Positions 36,981-47,359 are shown, counted from the stretch's first letter. The stretch is 64,000 bases of DNA from Paracoccus zeaxanthinifaciens ATCC 21588 (GCF_000420145.1 NZ_ATUJ01000009.1:1-64000), one strand, 5' to 3'. The notes: a model not told the origin generated them from the letters alone. A program made the numbers and translations.

Positions 36981-38068
36981 CATGCCTTGGCGAGGGTCGC
37001 TTCCTCGTCCCCGCTGCCGTCGTCGGGCAGCCCCTCGCGTGACAACAGCACCGCGACCGTGCGCAGCCAGGGGATATGGGCGCAGACGATCATCAGCGCC
37101 ACCATGATCGGAACCGCCAGGAACATCCCCGGCACGCCCCAGACCGCGCCCCAGAAGGCCAGCGACAGGATGATCCCGAAGCTGGACAGCCGCAGCGTCT
37201 GGCCCAGCAGCATCGGGTCCAGCACGTTGCCGATCAGGAATTGCGTGGCCGAGCACAGGACGGCGATGGCCAGCGTCACGGTGGTGTCGCCCGACAGCAC
37301 GAAGGCCAGGATGATCGCGATGACCGTGGCGACGATCGACCCGACCGAGGGGATGAAGTTCAGGATGAAGGTCAGGATCGCCACCGCCGTCGCCAGCTCC
37401 AGCCCCATCGTGCGGAAGATCAGCCAGACGATGCCCGCGGTGACCGCGCTGACGCCGGTCTTGACCACCAGGTAGCGGTTCACCCGATGCATGATCGAGG
37501 CGATGATGCGGCGTGCCTGCACGGCCTTGACGCTGTCGCCGGTCAGACGCTCCATCTTGACGGGGAACCAGACCTGTTCGGCGAACATGAAGCCCACAAA
37601 CAGGATCACGAGGACGCTGCCCGACAGGATGCCCGATGCCTGTCCCGCCAGCGACCGGATCCAGCCCGTGATATTGAAATTCGTCAGCGCCGTCATGATC
37701 CGCTCCTGCGCCTCGGGGCCCAGACGCTCGGTCAGGGCGGGCAGGGCGGCCTGCGCCTGTTCGGCATAGGTGATCGCGATGAAGACGATCTCGTTGACCT
37801 GCGCCACGATGGTGGTCGATATCCACAGAAGCCCGAGCGCGATCCCGATCAGCGCCAGCGTCGTGGCCAGCCATTTCGCGACCTTCAGCCGGGTCGAGAT
37901 CGCGTGGATCGCGTCCGATGTCAGCGAGAAGAGGATGATCGCGATGGCAAGCGAGATCAGGATGAACCGCGCCTGCACCAGCATGATCAGCAGCAGCGAA
38001 AAGGCGATGAGGCCAAGAAAACCCGTCTGCAGGCGTTCGCGCAGGACGGTTTCGTTAGAATGCTCCAA
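36980..38068 (-). CDS. AI-2E family (UPF0118) membrane protein
   Basis: A 362-residue permease-like protein with about eight membrane segments. NFIPSVGSIVATVIAIILA and VLDPMLLGQTLRLSS are hallmark stretches of the AI-2E family transporters (PF01594), which include proposed autoinducer-2 exporters and Na+/H+ antiporters; the substrate is not predictable. The start is a TTG at 38068, five bases after GAGGG; no upstream ATG is in frame and the next internal ATG would cut the first helix. Downstream of gyrA on the same strand but separated by a terminator. Confidence 0.88.
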   Translation of the reverse strand: MEHSNETVLRERLQTGFLGLIAFSLLLIMLVQARFILISLAIAIILFSLTSDAIHAISTRLKVAKWLATTLALIGIALGLLWISTTIVAQVNEIVFIAITYAEQAQAALPALTERLGPEAQERIMTALTNFNITGWIRSLAGQASGILSGSVLVILFVGFMFAEQVWFPVKMERLTGDSVKAVQARRIIASIMHRVNRYLVVKTGVSAVTAGIVWLIFRTMGLELATAVAILTFILNFIPSVGSIVATVIAIILAFVLSGDTTVTLAIAVLCSATQFLIGNVLDPMLLGQTLRLSSFGIILSLAFWGAVWGVPGMFLAVPIMVALMIVCAHIPWLRTVAVLLSREGLPDDGSGDEEATLAKA

Positions 38069-38086
38069 TGCGGCCCTCGTTCATTG

Positions 38087-38116
38087 AAAAACCCGATCCC
38101 GGTGTTCGGGATCGGG
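38087..38116 (-). terminator. Terminator of gyrA
   Basis: Ten-base arms CCCGATCCCG (38092-38101) and CGGGATCGGG (38107-38116) pair; on the minus strand TTTTT follows. It lies nine bases past the gyrA stop. Confidence 0.9.
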
Positions 38117-38124
38117 TGATTGTA

Positions 38125-40905
38125 TCAGTCCTCGGTCTCGTCGGCCTCGTCGACAAGGGGATCGGTGACGCCCTGTTCCGCGATCCGCGCGACCGAGACG
38201 ACATATTCGCCCTGCGCGGTGTTGAAGACCCGCACCCCGCCCGCGCTGCGCGAGCGGAAGCTGATGCCATCCACCGGAACGCGGATCGACTGCCCGGTCG
38301 AGGTCGCAAGCATGATCTGGTCGTCGGGATCGACGGGGAAGCTGGCGACCAGCGCGCCGCCGCGCATGGCCTTGTCCATCCCCATGACGCCCTGACCGCC
38401 GCGACCGCGCACGGGATAGTCGTGGCTGCTGCTGATCTTGCCCGCGCCCTTGGCGGTGATGGTCAGGATCATGTCCTCGGCGGCCGACATCTCGGCATAG
38501 CGTTCCTGGCTGATCTGGCCCTCGGGGGCGGCGTCCTCGTCCTCGTCGGGTTCGGCGCCGTCATCCAGCGCACCCGCGACCGCGCGGCGCATCTTCAGAT
38601 AGGCGGCGCGTTCCGAGGGCTCGGCCGCGAAGTGGCGGATGACCGACATGCTGACGACCTCGTCGCCCTCGGCCAGGCGGATGCCGCGGACCCCGGTGCT
38701 GTCGCGGCCCTTGAAGACGCGGACGGCGGTGGTGGGGAAGCGGATGGCGCGCCCTGCGGCGGTCATCAGCATCACGTCGTCCTCTTCGGTGGCCATGCGG
38801 ACACCGATCAGGCTGACGTCCTCGGGCAGCTTCATCGCGATCTTGCCGTTGGATTTCACGTTGGTGAAATCCGACAGCGCGTTGCGGCGGACATCGCCTT
38901 CGGAGGTGGCGAAGACGGCCTGGTAATTCTCCCACTCGGTCTCGGGGGCGTCGACGGGCATCAGTGCCGCGATGCTGACACCGCCGTCGATCGGCAGGAT
39001 GTTCACGATGGCCTTGCCGCGCGCGGTCCGCCCGCCAAGCGGCAGGCGCCAGGTCTTGAGGCGATAGACCATGCCGTCGGTCGTGAAGAACAGCAGTTCG
39101 GTGTGCGTGTTGGCGACGAACAGCGTCGTGACGACGTCGTCCTCCTTGGTGGCCATGCTGGACAGGCCCTTGCCGCCGCGCCGCTGCGCGCGAAACTCGG
39201 CCAGCGCCGTCCGCTTGATATAGCCGCCCGAGGTGATGGTGACGACCATGTCCTCGCGCTCGATCAGGTCCTCGTCCATCATGTCGCCGGACCATTCGGT
39301 GATCTCGGTGCGGCGCGGAACGGCGAACAGCTCCTTCACCTCGCGCAGCTCGTCGCAGATGATGCCCATGATCCGGTCGCGCGAGGCGAGGATCGCAAGA
39401 TATTCGCGGATCGCCTCGGCCAGGGATTGTAGCTCGTCGGTGACTTCCTTGACGCCGATCTGGGTCAGGCGCTGCAGGCGCAGTTCCAGGATGGCGCGGG
39501 CCTGCGTTTCCGACAGGTTGTAGGTGCCGTCATCGTTGACCGGGTGCAGCGGGTCGTCGATCAGGCGCAGGTATTCCGCGATTTCGTGGGCCGGCCAGCG
39601 ACGTTCCATCAGCCGGGTGCGGGCCTCGGCGGCATCGGCACTGCTGCGGATGGTGGCCACGACCTCGTCGACATTGCTGACGGCGACGGCCAGGCCGCAC
39701 AGGACATGGCTGCGCTCGCGCGCCTTGCGCAGCTCGAACGCGGTGCGGCGGGCGACGACTTCCTCGCGGAAGCTGATGAAGTGGGTCAGGAACTCGCGCA
39801 GCTTCAGCTGTTCGGGGCGACCGCCGTTCAGCGCCAGCATGTTGCAGCCGAAGCTGGTCTGCATCTGCGTGAAGCGGAACAGCTGGTTCAGCACGACATC
39901 GGGCGTCGCGTCGCGCTTCAGCTCGATCACGACGCGGATGCCCGTGCGGTCGGATTCGTCCTGGACCGAGGAGATGCCCTCGACCTTCTTCTCCTTCGCA
40001 AGCTCGGCGATCTTCTCGATCAGGCTGGCCTTGTTCACCTGATAGGGGATCTCGTCCAGCACGATGGCGAAGCGGTCCTTGCGCGGCTCCTCGATATGGT
40101 GCTTGGCGCGGACCATGACGCTGCCGCGGCCCTCCAGATAGGCCTTGCGCGCGCCCGAACGGCCCAGGATCAGGCCGCCGGTCGGGAAGTCCGGCCCGGG
40201 GATGATCTCGAGGATGCGCTCGGTCGGCAGGTCGGGATCGGCGATCAGTTCCAGCGTGGCGTCCACGACCTCGCCCAGGTTGTGGGGCGGGATGTTCGTG
40301 GCCATGCCGACCGCGATGCCGCCCGCGCCGTTGACCAGCATGTTTGGGAAGCGCGCGGGCAGGACGGTCGGTTCGCGGTCCTTGCCGTCATAATTGTCCT
40401 GGAAATCGACGGTTTCCTTGTCGATGTCCATCAGCAGGAAGTTCGCGGGCTTGTCCATGCGCACCTCGGTGTAGCGCATGGCGGCGGGGGGATCGCCGTC
40501 CATCGAACCGAAGTTGCCCTGGCCGTCCAGCAGCGGCAGCGACATCGAGAAGTCCTGCGCCATGCGGACCAGCGCGTCATAGATCGCGCTGTCGCCGTGG
40601 GGGTGGTACTTGCCCATGACGTCGCCCACCGGGCGGGCCGACTTGCGATAGGCCTTGTCGGCCGTGTTGCCGGTCTCGTTCATGGCATAGAGGATGCGGC
40701 GATGCACCGGCTTCAGGCCGTCGCGCAGATCGGGGATCGCGCGGCTGACGATGACCGACATCGCATAGTCCAGATAGGACGTGCGCATCTCGGACGAGAT
40801 GTCGATCATGGGGCCGTCGTGATGCATCACGAGGCGGGTCTCGGTCCCGCCTTCCTCGCCGTTCTCAGGGGTTTCGGGCAGATCGTCTTCTGGGGTGTCG
40901 GCCAC
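38125..40905 (-). CDS. gyrA: DNA gyrase subunit A
   Basis: The breakage-reunion subunit of gyrase, 926 residues. The catalytic tyrosine is Y145 in AMRYTEV, the quinolone-determining region reads [10 protein letters not shown] with Ser106 and Asp110 (the unmutated residues), and the GyrA box QRRGGKG opens the C-terminal beta-pinwheel. The C terminus is acidic (DEADETED). Translation starts at GTG 40905 with GAGGAAG upstream. The gene has its own terminator and is probably monocistronic. Confidence 0.97.
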   Translation of the reverse strand: MADTPEDDLPETPENGEEGGTETRLVMHHDGPMIDISSEMRTSYLDYAMSVIVSRAIPDLRDGLKPVHRRILYAMNETGNTADKAYRKSARPVGDVMGKYHPHGDSAIYDALVRMAQDFSMSLPLLDGQGNFGSMDGDPPAAMRYTEVRMDKPANFLLMDIDKETVDFQDNYDGKDREPTVLPARFPNMLVNGAGGIAVGMATNIPPHNLGEVVDATLELIADPDLPTERILEIIPGPDFPTGGLILGRSGARKAYLEGRGSVMVRAKHHIEEPRKDRFAIVLDEIPYQVNKASLIEKIAELAKEKKVEGISSVQDESDRTGIRVVIELKRDATPDVVLNQLFRFTQMQTSFGCNMLALNGGRPEQLKLREFLTHFISFREEVVARRTAFELRKARERSHVLCGLAVAVSNVDEVVATIRSSADAAEARTRLMERRWPAHEIAEYLRLIDDPLHPVNDDGTYNLSETQARAILELRLQRLTQIGVKEVTDELQSLAEAIREYLAILASRDRIMGIICDELREVKELFAVPRRTEITEWSGDMMDEDLIEREDMVVTITSGGYIKRTALAEFRAQRRGGKGLSSMATKEDDVVTTLFVANTHTELLFFTTDGMVYRLKTWRLPLGGRTARGKAIVNILPIDGGVSIAALMPVDAPETEWENYQAVFATSEGDVRRNALSDFTNVKSNGKIAMKLPEDVSLIGVRMATEEDDVMLMTAAGRAIRFPTTAVRVFKGRDSTGVRGIRLAEGDEVVSMSVIRHFAAEPSERAAYLKMRRAVAGALDDGAEPDEDEDAAPEGQISQERYAEMSAAEDMILTITAKGAGKISSSHDYPVRGRGGQGVMGMDKAMRGGALVASFPVDPDDQIMLATSTGQSIRVPVDGISFRSRSAGGVRVFNTAQGEYVVSVARIAEQGVTDPLVDEADETED

Positions 40906-40945
40906 GGGTCTTCCTCAAGATCTAGTCGAAGTTCCGTATAGCCGA

Positions 40946-40973
40946 GCACGACGCGCGGGGCAATCGCGCGTGC
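40946..40973 (-). terminator. Possible hairpin after dsbB
   Basis: GCACG(A)CGCG and CGCGCGTGC can pair with one bulge. It lies between the dsbB stop and the gyrA start without a T-run. Confidence 0.3.
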
Positions 40974-40988
40974 GGAATCAGGGGCTTC

Positions 40989-41465
40989 TCAGCGCCCCCG
41001 ACCGCCGCGCATCGCAGCCGTTGCCCAGATCGCGGCCAGCCCTGCCGACAGGATCGCGTTCCATCCGGCCATCGAGATGCCGAGGAAGCTCCAGGAAACC
41101 TCGTCGCAGCGGGTGACGGGGGCGGATTGCAGCCGCTCCATCAGGTCGCTGGTGGACATGCGGGCGAAATCGCCCACGCTGCCCGAGCAGTGCTGCGGCC
41201 CGTCCCAGAGCTGCATCTCGACGCCGACATGAAAGATGGCGAACCCCATCGCGGCACCGGCAGCGATCATGCCCAGCACGGCCAGCGCGCGCACGCGGCC
41301 CGTCAGCCACACGAGGACCGCGACCGCCACCGCCGCGACATGCGGCCAGCGCTGCAGGATGCACAATTCGCACGGGGCATAGCCGGCGGCCTGGAAACCA
41401 AGCGCCGCGATCAGCAGAAGCGCCGATCCGGCGCCCGCAAGGATGGAGAGTCGATATCCGGTCAC
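40989..41465 (-). CDS. dsbB: Disulfide bond formation protein DsbB
   Basis: A 158-residue inner-membrane protein with four hydrophobic segments that reoxidises DsbA and passes electrons to ubiquinone. The quinone-side pair is CELC (C32, C35) with QRWPH right after it, and the second pair is C93 and C120. The start is GTG at 41465, overlapping the stop of the DedA-like gene (GTGA), so the two are translationally coupled. dsbA is not in the window. Confidence 0.9.
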   Translation of the reverse strand: MTGYRLSILAGAGSALLLIAALGFQAAGYAPCELCILQRWPHVAAVAVAVLVWLTGRVRALAVLGMIAAGAAMGFAIFHVGVEMQLWDGPQHCSGSVGDFARMSTSDLMERLQSAPVTRCDEVSWSFLGISMAGWNAILSAGLAAIWATAAMRGGRGR

Positions 41466-42040
41466 ATGAACCTCAGAGCTGCGAAGCCGCCGATCAGGCA
41501 GAGCATGAAGATGGTGAAGACAAGGCCCAGCCGCCGCTCGATGAAGTCGCGGATCGGCGGGCCGAAGCGATAGAGAAGCCCCGCCACGATGAAGAAGCGC
41601 CCCGCGCGCCCCAGGATCGAGGTCAGGATGAACAGCGGCAACGAGAAGCCGACCGCCCCCGAGAAGATCGTGATGACCTTGAACGGGAAGGGCGTCAGCG
41701 CCGCGAACAGGACCGCCCAGCCGCCATGCGCCGCGAACTGCGCCGCCAGCGTGTCATAGGCATGCTGCTTGCCATAGAGGTTCAGCACCCACTGGCCGAT
41801 GCTGTCCATCAGCAGCGCCCCGATCCAGTAGCCCAGCAGCGCCCCCAGGACCGAGCCCAGGGTCGCGATCCCGGCGATGATCCATGCGCGTGCGCGCTTG
41901 GCCAGCACCATCGGGATCATCAGCACGTCCGGCGGGATCGGAAAGACCGAGCTTTCGATGAAGCTGACCGAGAACAGCGCCGTATCGGCGTGCCTGTGGG
42001 CGGCAAGACCCATCGTCCAGTCGTAAAGCCTGCGCAGCAT
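41462..42040 (-). CDS. DedA/YqaA-like (VTT-fold) membrane protein
   Basis: A 192-residue membrane protein of the SNARE-associated (DedA/VTT) family, YqaA-like. ESSVFPIPPDVLMIP near the N terminus, GYWIGALLMDSIG and GGWAVLFAALTPFPFKVITIFSG are characteristic re-entrant and helix segments. Members take part in lipid or membrane homeostasis. The ATG at 42040 is preferred over a TTG two codons earlier for its GAGGG site. It is coupled to dsbB. Confidence 0.87.
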   Translation of the reverse strand: MLRRLYDWTMGLAAHRHADTALFSVSFIESSVFPIPPDVLMIPMVLAKRARAWIIAGIATLGSVLGALLGYWIGALLMDSIGQWVLNLYGKQHAYDTLAAQFAAHGGWAVLFAALTPFPFKVITIFSGAVGFSLPLFILTSILGRAGRFFIVAGLLYRFGPPIRDFIERRLGLVFTIFMLCLIGGFAALRFM

Positions 42041-42159
42041 GAACAATCCCTCGTAACTTTTGGTCCTGCATCCGGTCTGGGCCTTCGAAGGTCAAGCATC
42101 TTGCGCCCATGTCGCAAGGCTGTGATGGTGCGTTGATCGGATTTATGCAGGGCGCAGCG

Positions 42160-42990
42160 ATGAAGTGGCGTGGCAGACGCGGCAGCGGCAATATCGAGGA
42201 TCGGCGCGGCTCGCGCGGGGCGCGGGCGGGCAGCCTGGGTCTTGGCGGCATGCTGGTCGTCCTTGCGGTCGGGTATTTCTTCGGGATCGACGTCAGCCCG
42301 ATCGTGGGCGGCGGCGGCGGTGGTGCGCCCCTGGACCGGCAGGATCAGGAATGGGGCGAGTTCGTCTCGGTCGTGCTGGCCGATACCGAGGAGATCTGGG
42401 CCTCCACGCTGCCCGAACAGGCCGGGATGGCCTATGCCGATCCGACGCTGGTGCTGTTCAGCGGCGTCGTGCAGTCGGCATGCGGCGGGGCGTCATCGGC
42501 GATGGGTCCGTTCTATTGCCCCGGCGATCGCAAGATCTATCTCGATACCGATTTCTTCGACCTGATGCGCGAGCGGATGAACGCGGGCGGCGATTTCGCC
42601 GCTGCCTATGTCGTCGCCCACGAGGTCGGGCACCATGTCCAGAACCTGACGGGCGTGCTGTCCGCCGTGAACCGCGCCCGCTCCGAGGGGTCCGAGACAC
42701 GCGCCAACCAGATCTCGGTCCGTGCGGAACTGCAGGCCGACTGCTATGCCGGGCTGTGGGCGCGCCGGGCGCAGGACCGCTTCGGCACGCTGGAGCAGGG
42801 CGATATCCAGGAGGCATTGGGCGCGGCCCATGCGGTGGGCGACGACGTGATCCAGTCCAGTGCCGGAACCACACCGATGCCCGACAGTTTTACCCACGGA
42901 ACGGCCGAGCAGCGCCAGACATGGTTCCTTCAGGGCTTCCGCTCGGGCGATATGAGACAATGTGACACATTCTCGGTCAGGACGCCGTAA
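42160..42990 (+). CDS. Neutral zinc metallopeptidase (YpfJ family)
   Basis: A 276-residue membrane-anchored protein of the YpfJ / KPN_02809 family. It begins MKWRGRRGSGNIEDRRG, has one membrane segment (about 25-45), glycine-rich linker, and the zinc motif HEVGHH (154-159) with a later glutamate region ELQADCYAGLWA, both typical. Two cysteines (108 and 120) may form a disulfide. The C-terminal FTHGTAEQRQTWF is a family mark. The substrate is unknown. It is divergent from the dedA-dsbB pair with a 119-base gap. Confidence 0.9.
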   Translation: MKWRGRRGSGNIEDRRGSRGARAGSLGLGGMLVVLAVGYFFGIDVSPIVGGGGGGAPLDRQDQEWGEFVSVVLADTEEIWASTLPEQAGMAYADPTLVLFSGVVQSACGGASSAMGPFYCPGDRKIYLDTDFFDLMRERMNAGGDFAAAYVVAHEVGHHVQNLTGVLSAVNRARSEGSETRANQISVRAELQADCYAGLWARRAQDRFGTLEQGDIQEALGAAHAVGDDVIQSSAGTTPMPDSFTHGTAEQRQTWFLQGFRSGDMRQCDTFSVRTP

Positions 42991-43020
42991 CCAAGTCTGA
43001 CAGAGGAACAGGAGAGCGAC

Positions 43021-43125
43021 ATGACGACGATCCTCGGCCTTCTCGGCCTGCTGACCGCCTTCGGCATCACCGCCCATCTGGGGCTGCCGCGCCGCGAACC
43101 CGTCCGCGTGAAGGCCCGTCGCTGA
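43021..43125 (+). CDS. Very small membrane protein (34 aa)
   Basis: A 34-codon frame with GGAG eight bases before the ATG. One hydrophobic helix (ILGLLGLLTAFGITAHLGL) is followed by a basic tail (PRREPVRVKARR), consistent with a single-span protein with its C terminus inside. It lies 30 bases after the metallopeptidase gene and probably shares its transcript. No family is recognised. Confidence 0.5.
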   Translation: MTTILGLLGLLTAFGITAHLGLPRREPVRVKARR

Positions 43126-43308
43126 TCAGCGCGGGATGCGGGGGCGCTTCGTGTCCATCGTGGCCCATTCGGGCCACCATCCCAGCTTTTCCAGAAGCAG
43201 CAGTGCCACCCCGGCTGCGATGATGCCGAAGACCAGCTTGACCATTCTTGCGCTTGGCGGCCTGCGAACCCACTTCGCCGCGCGCAGAAGCCAGATCATG
43301 TTGTTCAT
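43126..43308 (-). CDS. Small membrane protein (60 aa)
   Basis: A 60-residue protein with a basic N terminus (LLRAAKWVRRPPSARMVK) and one membrane helix (LVFGIIAAGVALLLLEKLG). Similar short proteins starting MIWLLRA are, as I recall, widespread in Rhodobacterales, but no function is known. AGGGG stands five bases before the ATG at 43308. It converges exactly on the preceding 34-codon frame. Confidence 0.65.
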   Translation of the reverse strand: MNNMIWLLRAAKWVRRPPSARMVKLVFGIIAAGVALLLLEKLGWWPEWATMDTKRPRIPR

Positions 43309-43378
43309 CGCGGCCCCTGCCTGCTAAGTGCTTCCGGAAACGAACCAGAGCCTGCCTCGAAACTCAAGAGCCTCGCCC

Positions 43379-43840
43379 GTGCCGCATACCGAAGACAGCC
43401 GCAACCTTCCCTATACCGCCCAGCAGATGTTCGATCTGGTGGCCGATATCGAAAGCTATCCGCAGTTCCTGCCCTGGAACAGCGCGGCGCGCATCCGGTC
43501 GCGTCACGAACGCCCCGACGGCGCGACCGAGATCGCGGCCGATCTGGTCATCAGCTTCAAGGTGTTCCGCGAACGCTTCGGCAGCCGCGTCGTCCTGTGG
43601 CCACGCAATCAGGACGGCATGCTGAAGATCGACACCGAGTATCTGGACGGCCCGTTCAAGTACATGCGCAGCGGCTGGACCTTCGTGGACCGCCCGGACG
43701 GGGGCTGCCATGTCGAGTTCTTCGTCGATTTCGAGTTCAAGAACATGATCCTGCAGCGGCTGATCGGCGTGGTCTTCACCGAGGCCATGTCGCGCATCGT
43801 CCGCGCGTTCGAGGATCGCGCCAAGAAGCTGTACGGCTGA
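43379..43840 (+). CDS. COQ10/RatA-like START-domain protein
   Basis: A 153-residue single-domain protein of the polyketide-cyclase/START family to which yeast Coq10 and bacterial RatA belong. SRNLPYTAQQMFDLVADIE followed by YPQFLPW is the family signature, and NMILQRLIGVVF near the end is also typical. In alphaproteobacteria it is thought to bind ubiquinone and help its function in respiration, so a toxin role is less likely. The start is GTG at 43379, giving the usual MPHTE-like beginning. A hairpin terminator follows. Confidence 0.88.
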   Translation: MPHTEDSRNLPYTAQQMFDLVADIESYPQFLPWNSAARIRSRHERPDGATEIAADLVISFKVFRERFGSRVVLWPRNQDGMLKIDTEYLDGPFKYMRSGWTFVDRPDGGCHVEFFVDFEFKNMILQRLIGVVFTEAMSRIVRAFEDRAKKLYG

Positions 43841-43845
43841 ACAGA

Positions 43846-43871
43846 AAAGGCCGCCCCGAGGGGCGGCCTTT
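43846..43871. terminator. Bidirectional terminator
   Basis: AAAGGCCGCCC and GGGCGGCCTTT pair around a short CGAG loop between the convergent COQ10-like gene and metK. A/T tails on both sides suit termination in both directions. Confidence 0.8.
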
Positions 43872-43876
43872 CGGTA

Positions 43877-45055
43877 TCAGGTGGTCGCGGCCTTCAGTGC
43901 CTCGGCCTTGTCGGTGCGTTCCCAGCTGAACGCGGTCCCGCCGTTCAGCGCATAGGGATCGCGCCCGAAATGGCCATAGCTGGCGGTCGGGCGATAGATC
44001 GGATGCAGCAGGTCCAGTTCGCGGATGATCGCGAAGGGGCGCAGGTCGAACACCTCACGCACGGCCGCGACGATCTTGTCGACCGGGACGGTCTCAGTGC
44101 CGAAGCAGTTGAGGCTGATCGAGGTCGGTTCCGCCACGCCGATGGCATAGCTGACCTGGATCTCGCAGCGGCTGGCAAGGCCCGCAGCCACGATGTTCTT
44201 GGCAACCCAACGACCGGCATAGGCGGCGCTGCGATCGACCTTGGACGGATCCTTGCCCGAGAACGCTCCGCCGCCGTGACGGGCCATGCCGCCATAGCTG
44301 TCGACGATGATCTTGCGCCCGGTCAGGCCGCAATCGCCGACCGGACCGCCGATGACGAACTTGCCGGTGGGGTTGATGAAGTACTTCGTATCCGCCGACA
44401 GCCATTCCGAGGGCAGGACCGGCTTGATGATCTCCTCGATCACCGCCTCGCGCAGGTCGTTCAGGCCGATATCGGGATTGTGCTGCGTGGACAGCACGAC
44501 CGCGTCGATCCCCTCGGGGCGGCCATCCGCGCCATAGCGCAGCGTGACCTGCGATTTCGCATCCGGGCGCAGCCAGGACAGCGTGCCGTCGCGGCGCATC
44601 TTGGACTGGCGTTCCACTAGGCGGTGCGCATAGGTGATCGGCGCCGGCATCAGCACGTCGGTCTCATCCGAGGCATAGCCGAACATCAGGCCCTGATCGC
44701 CCGCGCCCTGTTCCTCGAGGCTTTCGCGGTCCACGCCGATATTGATCTCGGGGGACTGCTTGCCGATGATGTTGATGACCGAGCAGGTGGCGCCGTCGAA
44801 GCCGACATCGCTGCTGGTATAGCCGATATCGTTGATGACGCCGCGCACGATCGATTCCAGATCGACCCATGCGCTGGTCGTGATCTCGCCCGAGATGATC
44901 GCCACCCCGGTCTTGACCATGGTCTCGCAGGCGACGCGGGCGCGCGCATCCTCGGCCAGGATGGCGTCGAGGATGGCGTCGCTGATCTGGTCTGCGATCT
45001 TGTCGGGATGGCCCTCGGTCACGGATTCCGAGGTGAAGAGCGAATATTCGGTCAT
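43877..45055 (-). CDS. metK: S-adenosylmethionine synthase
   Basis: MetK makes SAM from methionine and ATP. The 392-residue protein starts with [13 protein letters not shown] (ATP site), has [10 protein letters not shown], and the phosphate-loop [19 protein letters not shown]. Length and motifs fit the family. ATG at 45055 lies five bases after the ahcY stop, so ahcY and metK form one operon that both makes SAM and clears SAH. No SAM, SAM-II or SAM/SAH riboswitch can be fitted in the five-base gap. Confidence 0.96.
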   Translation of the reverse strand: MTEYSLFTSESVTEGHPDKIADQISDAILDAILAEDARARVACETMVKTGVAIISGEITTSAWVDLESIVRGVINDIGYTSSDVGFDGATCSVINIIGKQSPEINIGVDRESLEEQGAGDQGLMFGYASDETDVLMPAPITYAHRLVERQSKMRRDGTLSWLRPDAKSQVTLRYGADGRPEGIDAVVLSTQHNPDIGLNDLREAVIEEIIKPVLPSEWLSADTKYFINPTGKFVIGGPVGDCGLTGRKIIVDSYGGMARHGGGAFSGKDPSKVDRSAAYAGRWVAKNIVAAGLASRCEIQVSYAIGVAEPTSISLNCFGTETVPVDKIVAAVREVFDLRPFAIIRELDLLHPIYRPTASYGHFGRDPYALNGGTAFSWERTDKAEALKAATT

Positions 45056-45060
45056 ATGTA

Positions 45061-46446
45061 TCAGTACCGGTAATGATCTGATTTGAACGGGCCTTCGGGC
45101 GTAACGCCGATATAGTCGGCCTGTTCCTTCGAAAGCTTCGACAGCTTCGCGCCGACCTTTTCCAGGTGCAGCATCGCGACCTTCTCGTCCAGATGCTTGG
45201 GCAGGATGTAGACGCCGGGCTTGTAGTCGTCGCCCTTGGTCCACAGCTCGATCTGCGCCAGAACCTGGTTGGTGAAGCTTGCCGACATCACGAAGGACGG
45301 GTGCCCCGTCGCGTTCCCGAGGTTCAGCAGGCGGCCCTGGCTCAGCAGGATGATGCGATTGCCCGAGGGCATCTCGATCATGTCCACCTGGTCCTTGACG
45401 TTGGTCCATTTGTGGTTGCGTAGGCTGGCGACCTGGATCTCGTTGTCGAAATGGCCGATATTGCCGACGATCGCCATGTCCTTCATCTCGCGCATATGCT
45501 CGATGCGGATGACGTCGCGGTTGCCGGTGGTGGTGACGAAGATGTCGGCGGTGCCCGCGACCTCTTCCAGGGTCACGACCTCGAACCCGTCCATCGCGGC
45601 CTGCAGGGCGCAGATCGGATCGACCTCGGTCACCTTCACGCGGGCGCCGGCGCCCTGAAGGCTGGCGGCGCTGCCCTTGCCGACATCGCCATAGCCGCAG
45701 ACGACGGCGACCTTGCCGGCCATCATCACGTCGGTCGCGCGGCGGATGCCGTCGACCAGCGATTCCTTGCAGCCGTACTTGTTGTCGAATTTCGACTTGG
45801 TGACGCTGTCGTTGACGTTGATCGCGGGGAAGGGCAGCTGGCCGTTCTTCTGCAGATCGTACAGGCGGTGCACGCCGGTCGTCGTTTCCTCGGACACGCC
45901 CAGGATCTGGTCGCGGGTCTTGGTGAACCAGCCGGGCGACTGCGCCATGCGCTTGAGGATCTGCGCCTTGACGACTTCCTCTTCCTCGGATTCCGGGACG
46001 GGGATGATGTCCTCGCCCGCCTCGGCGCGTGCGCCCAGCAGCACGTACAGCGTGGCGTCGCCGCCATCGTCGAGGATCAGGTTCGGGCCGTCCTCGAACT
46101 GGAACGAGCGATCCAGATAGTCCCAATGCTCGGCCAGGGACTGGCCCTTGATCGCAAAGACCGGCACGCCCGAGGCCGCGATGGCCGCCGCCGCATGGTC
46201 CTGCGTCGAATAGATGTTGCACGAGGCCCAACGCACATCCGCGCCCAGATCGACCAGCGTCTCGATCAGAACGGCGGTCTGGATGGTCATGTGCAGGCTG
46301 CCCACGATGCGGGCGCCCTTCAGCGGTTTCTCGTTGCCGTATTCGGCACGCAGCGCCATCAGGCCCGGCATCTCGGTTTCCGCGATGTCCAGTTCCTTGC
46401 GGCCGTAATCGGCCAGCGCGATATCCTTGATGATGTAATCGGTCAC
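45061..46446 (-). CDS. ahcY: Adenosylhomocysteinase
   Basis: Hydrolyses S-adenosylhomocysteine to adenosine and homocysteine, using tightly bound NAD. The 461-residue protein has the NAD motif [11 protein letters not shown], the substrate segment [16 protein letters not shown] and the C-terminal KSDHYRY that reaches into the neighbouring subunit. The GTG at 46446 is chosen because [18 protein letters not shown] is the usual beginning; the longer frame from 46479 adds an unconserved acidic stretch. It leads the ahcY-metK operon. Confidence 0.96.
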   Translation of the reverse strand: MTDYIIKDIALADYGRKELDIAETEMPGLMALRAEYGNEKPLKGARIVGSLHMTIQTAVLIETLVDLGADVRWASCNIYSTQDHAAAAIAASGVPVFAIKGQSLAEHWDYLDRSFQFEDGPNLILDDGGDATLYVLLGARAEAGEDIIPVPESEEEEVVKAQILKRMAQSPGWFTKTRDQILGVSEETTTGVHRLYDLQKNGQLPFPAINVNDSVTKSKFDNKYGCKESLVDGIRRATDVMMAGKVAVVCGYGDVGKGSAASLQGAGARVKVTEVDPICALQAAMDGFEVVTLEEVAGTADIFVTTTGNRDVIRIEHMREMKDMAIVGNIGHFDNEIQVASLRNHKWTNVKDQVDMIEMPSGNRIILLSQGRLLNLGNATGHPSFVMSASFTNQVLAQIELWTKGDDYKPGVYILPKHLDEKVAMLHLEKVGAKLSKLSKEQADYIGVTPEGPFKSDHYRY

Positions 46447-46533
46447 GGCTTCGCCTTCATCAGTTTCGCCCTCGTCCAACGTGTTTGGTCAAGGGGATAC
46501 CTCAAGCGTAGCGTGTCCGAAAGGGCCTAATCC

Positions 46534-47172
46534 CTAGACTGACTGCGGCACGCTGCTTCTGGCCATGCGGCGGACGAAGTCGCGCGTCAGGGCCTTGGCG
46601 ATGTCCAGCGGATCATGCCCCGGTGCCCATTCCTGCATCCGCCCGTCCACGATCATCCGCGCCATGCCATAGGCGAAGCAGCGCGAGGACAGGACCATCA
46701 TGTCGATATCTTCCTTGGGATGCAGCTGTCCGTTGTCGCGCGCGCGCTTCAGCAGGCGCTTCATCAACTCGGCCAGCGCATCCAGATAGCGGCGCAGGCG
46801 CGGCTCCTTCAGGACCGCCATCAGCCTTTCGTCGGACATCAGGCGGAATTGCGCGCGATGGGCGTCGGCCCATGCCAGGTAGGCGTCGCCGATCGCGGTG
46901 AACTGCGCGACCGGATCATTGGGATCGACTCGCACCGTCGATTTCGTGCATGCGTCGATCAACAGGATCAGCGCCTGTTCGACCGCCGCGATCAGCAGCC
47001 CGTTATCCGACCCGAAAAGGTTGCGCAGACGAGCCTCGTCGCAATCCAGCGTCTCGGCCACGTCGGAGATGCCCGGCGTGATCGACTGCATGTTGTCGAG
47101 CAGATCGAGGGCAGCCTCGATCGCGCGTTCATGCAGCCCCAGGGGGGACTTGGAGGAATTCAGGACGTCCAT
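46534..47172 (-). CDS. TetR-family transcriptional regulator
   Basis: A 212-residue regulator. The N-terminal helical DNA-binding region (AIEAALDLLDNMQSITPGIS, ETLDCDEARLRNLFGS) is a divergent TetR helix-turn-helix, and the C-terminal part (FRLMSDERLMAVLKEPRLRRYL) resembles TetR proteins with WHG-type domains. A 14-base palindrome lies 32 bases upstream of its ATG (47204-47217) and could be its own operator. The regulated genes are unknown; it is upstream of, but 87 bases from, ahcY on the same strand. Confidence 0.8.
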   Translation of the reverse strand: MDVLNSSKSPLGLHERAIEAALDLLDNMQSITPGISDVAETLDCDEARLRNLFGSDNGLLIAAVEQALILLIDACTKSTVRVDPNDPVAQFTAIGDAYLAWADAHRAQFRLMSDERLMAVLKEPRLRRYLDALAELMKRLLKRARDNGQLHPKEDIDMMVLSSRCFAYGMARMIVDGRMQEWAPGHDPLDIAKALTRDFVRRMARSSVPQSV

Positions 47173-47203
47173 CGCATCAAGACCTTGTTGACGGGGTCAT
47201 ATT

Positions 47204-47217
47204 TTCGACTGGTCGAA
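47204..47217. promoter_or_regulatory. Palindrome upstream of the TetR gene
   Basis: TTCGACTGGTCGAA is a perfect palindrome with six-base arms and a two-base centre, the same layout as the operator at 11780-11793. Its position just before the start codon suits autoregulation. Confidence 0.45.
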
Positions 47218-47359
47218 CAGGGAACGCGTAAAAACAGTAGGCTTCGATATGTGTGCAAACCTTGGGAAAGTTCAACCGACGGTTGCGCAATTATCAATAA
47301 TTAATTCTCGGAACAGCGGGTCCCGAATAATAAAGTATAACGAATGCGTGAGAATGTGC

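Noticed and set aside
38125..40905. Quinolone-resistance changes in gyrA
   Set aside because: Ser106 and Asp110 are the normal residues at the two main positions.
47291..47310. CtrA-like TTAT...TTAA in the typA-tetR gap
   Set aside because: The spacing is six bases and one half-site is mismatched.
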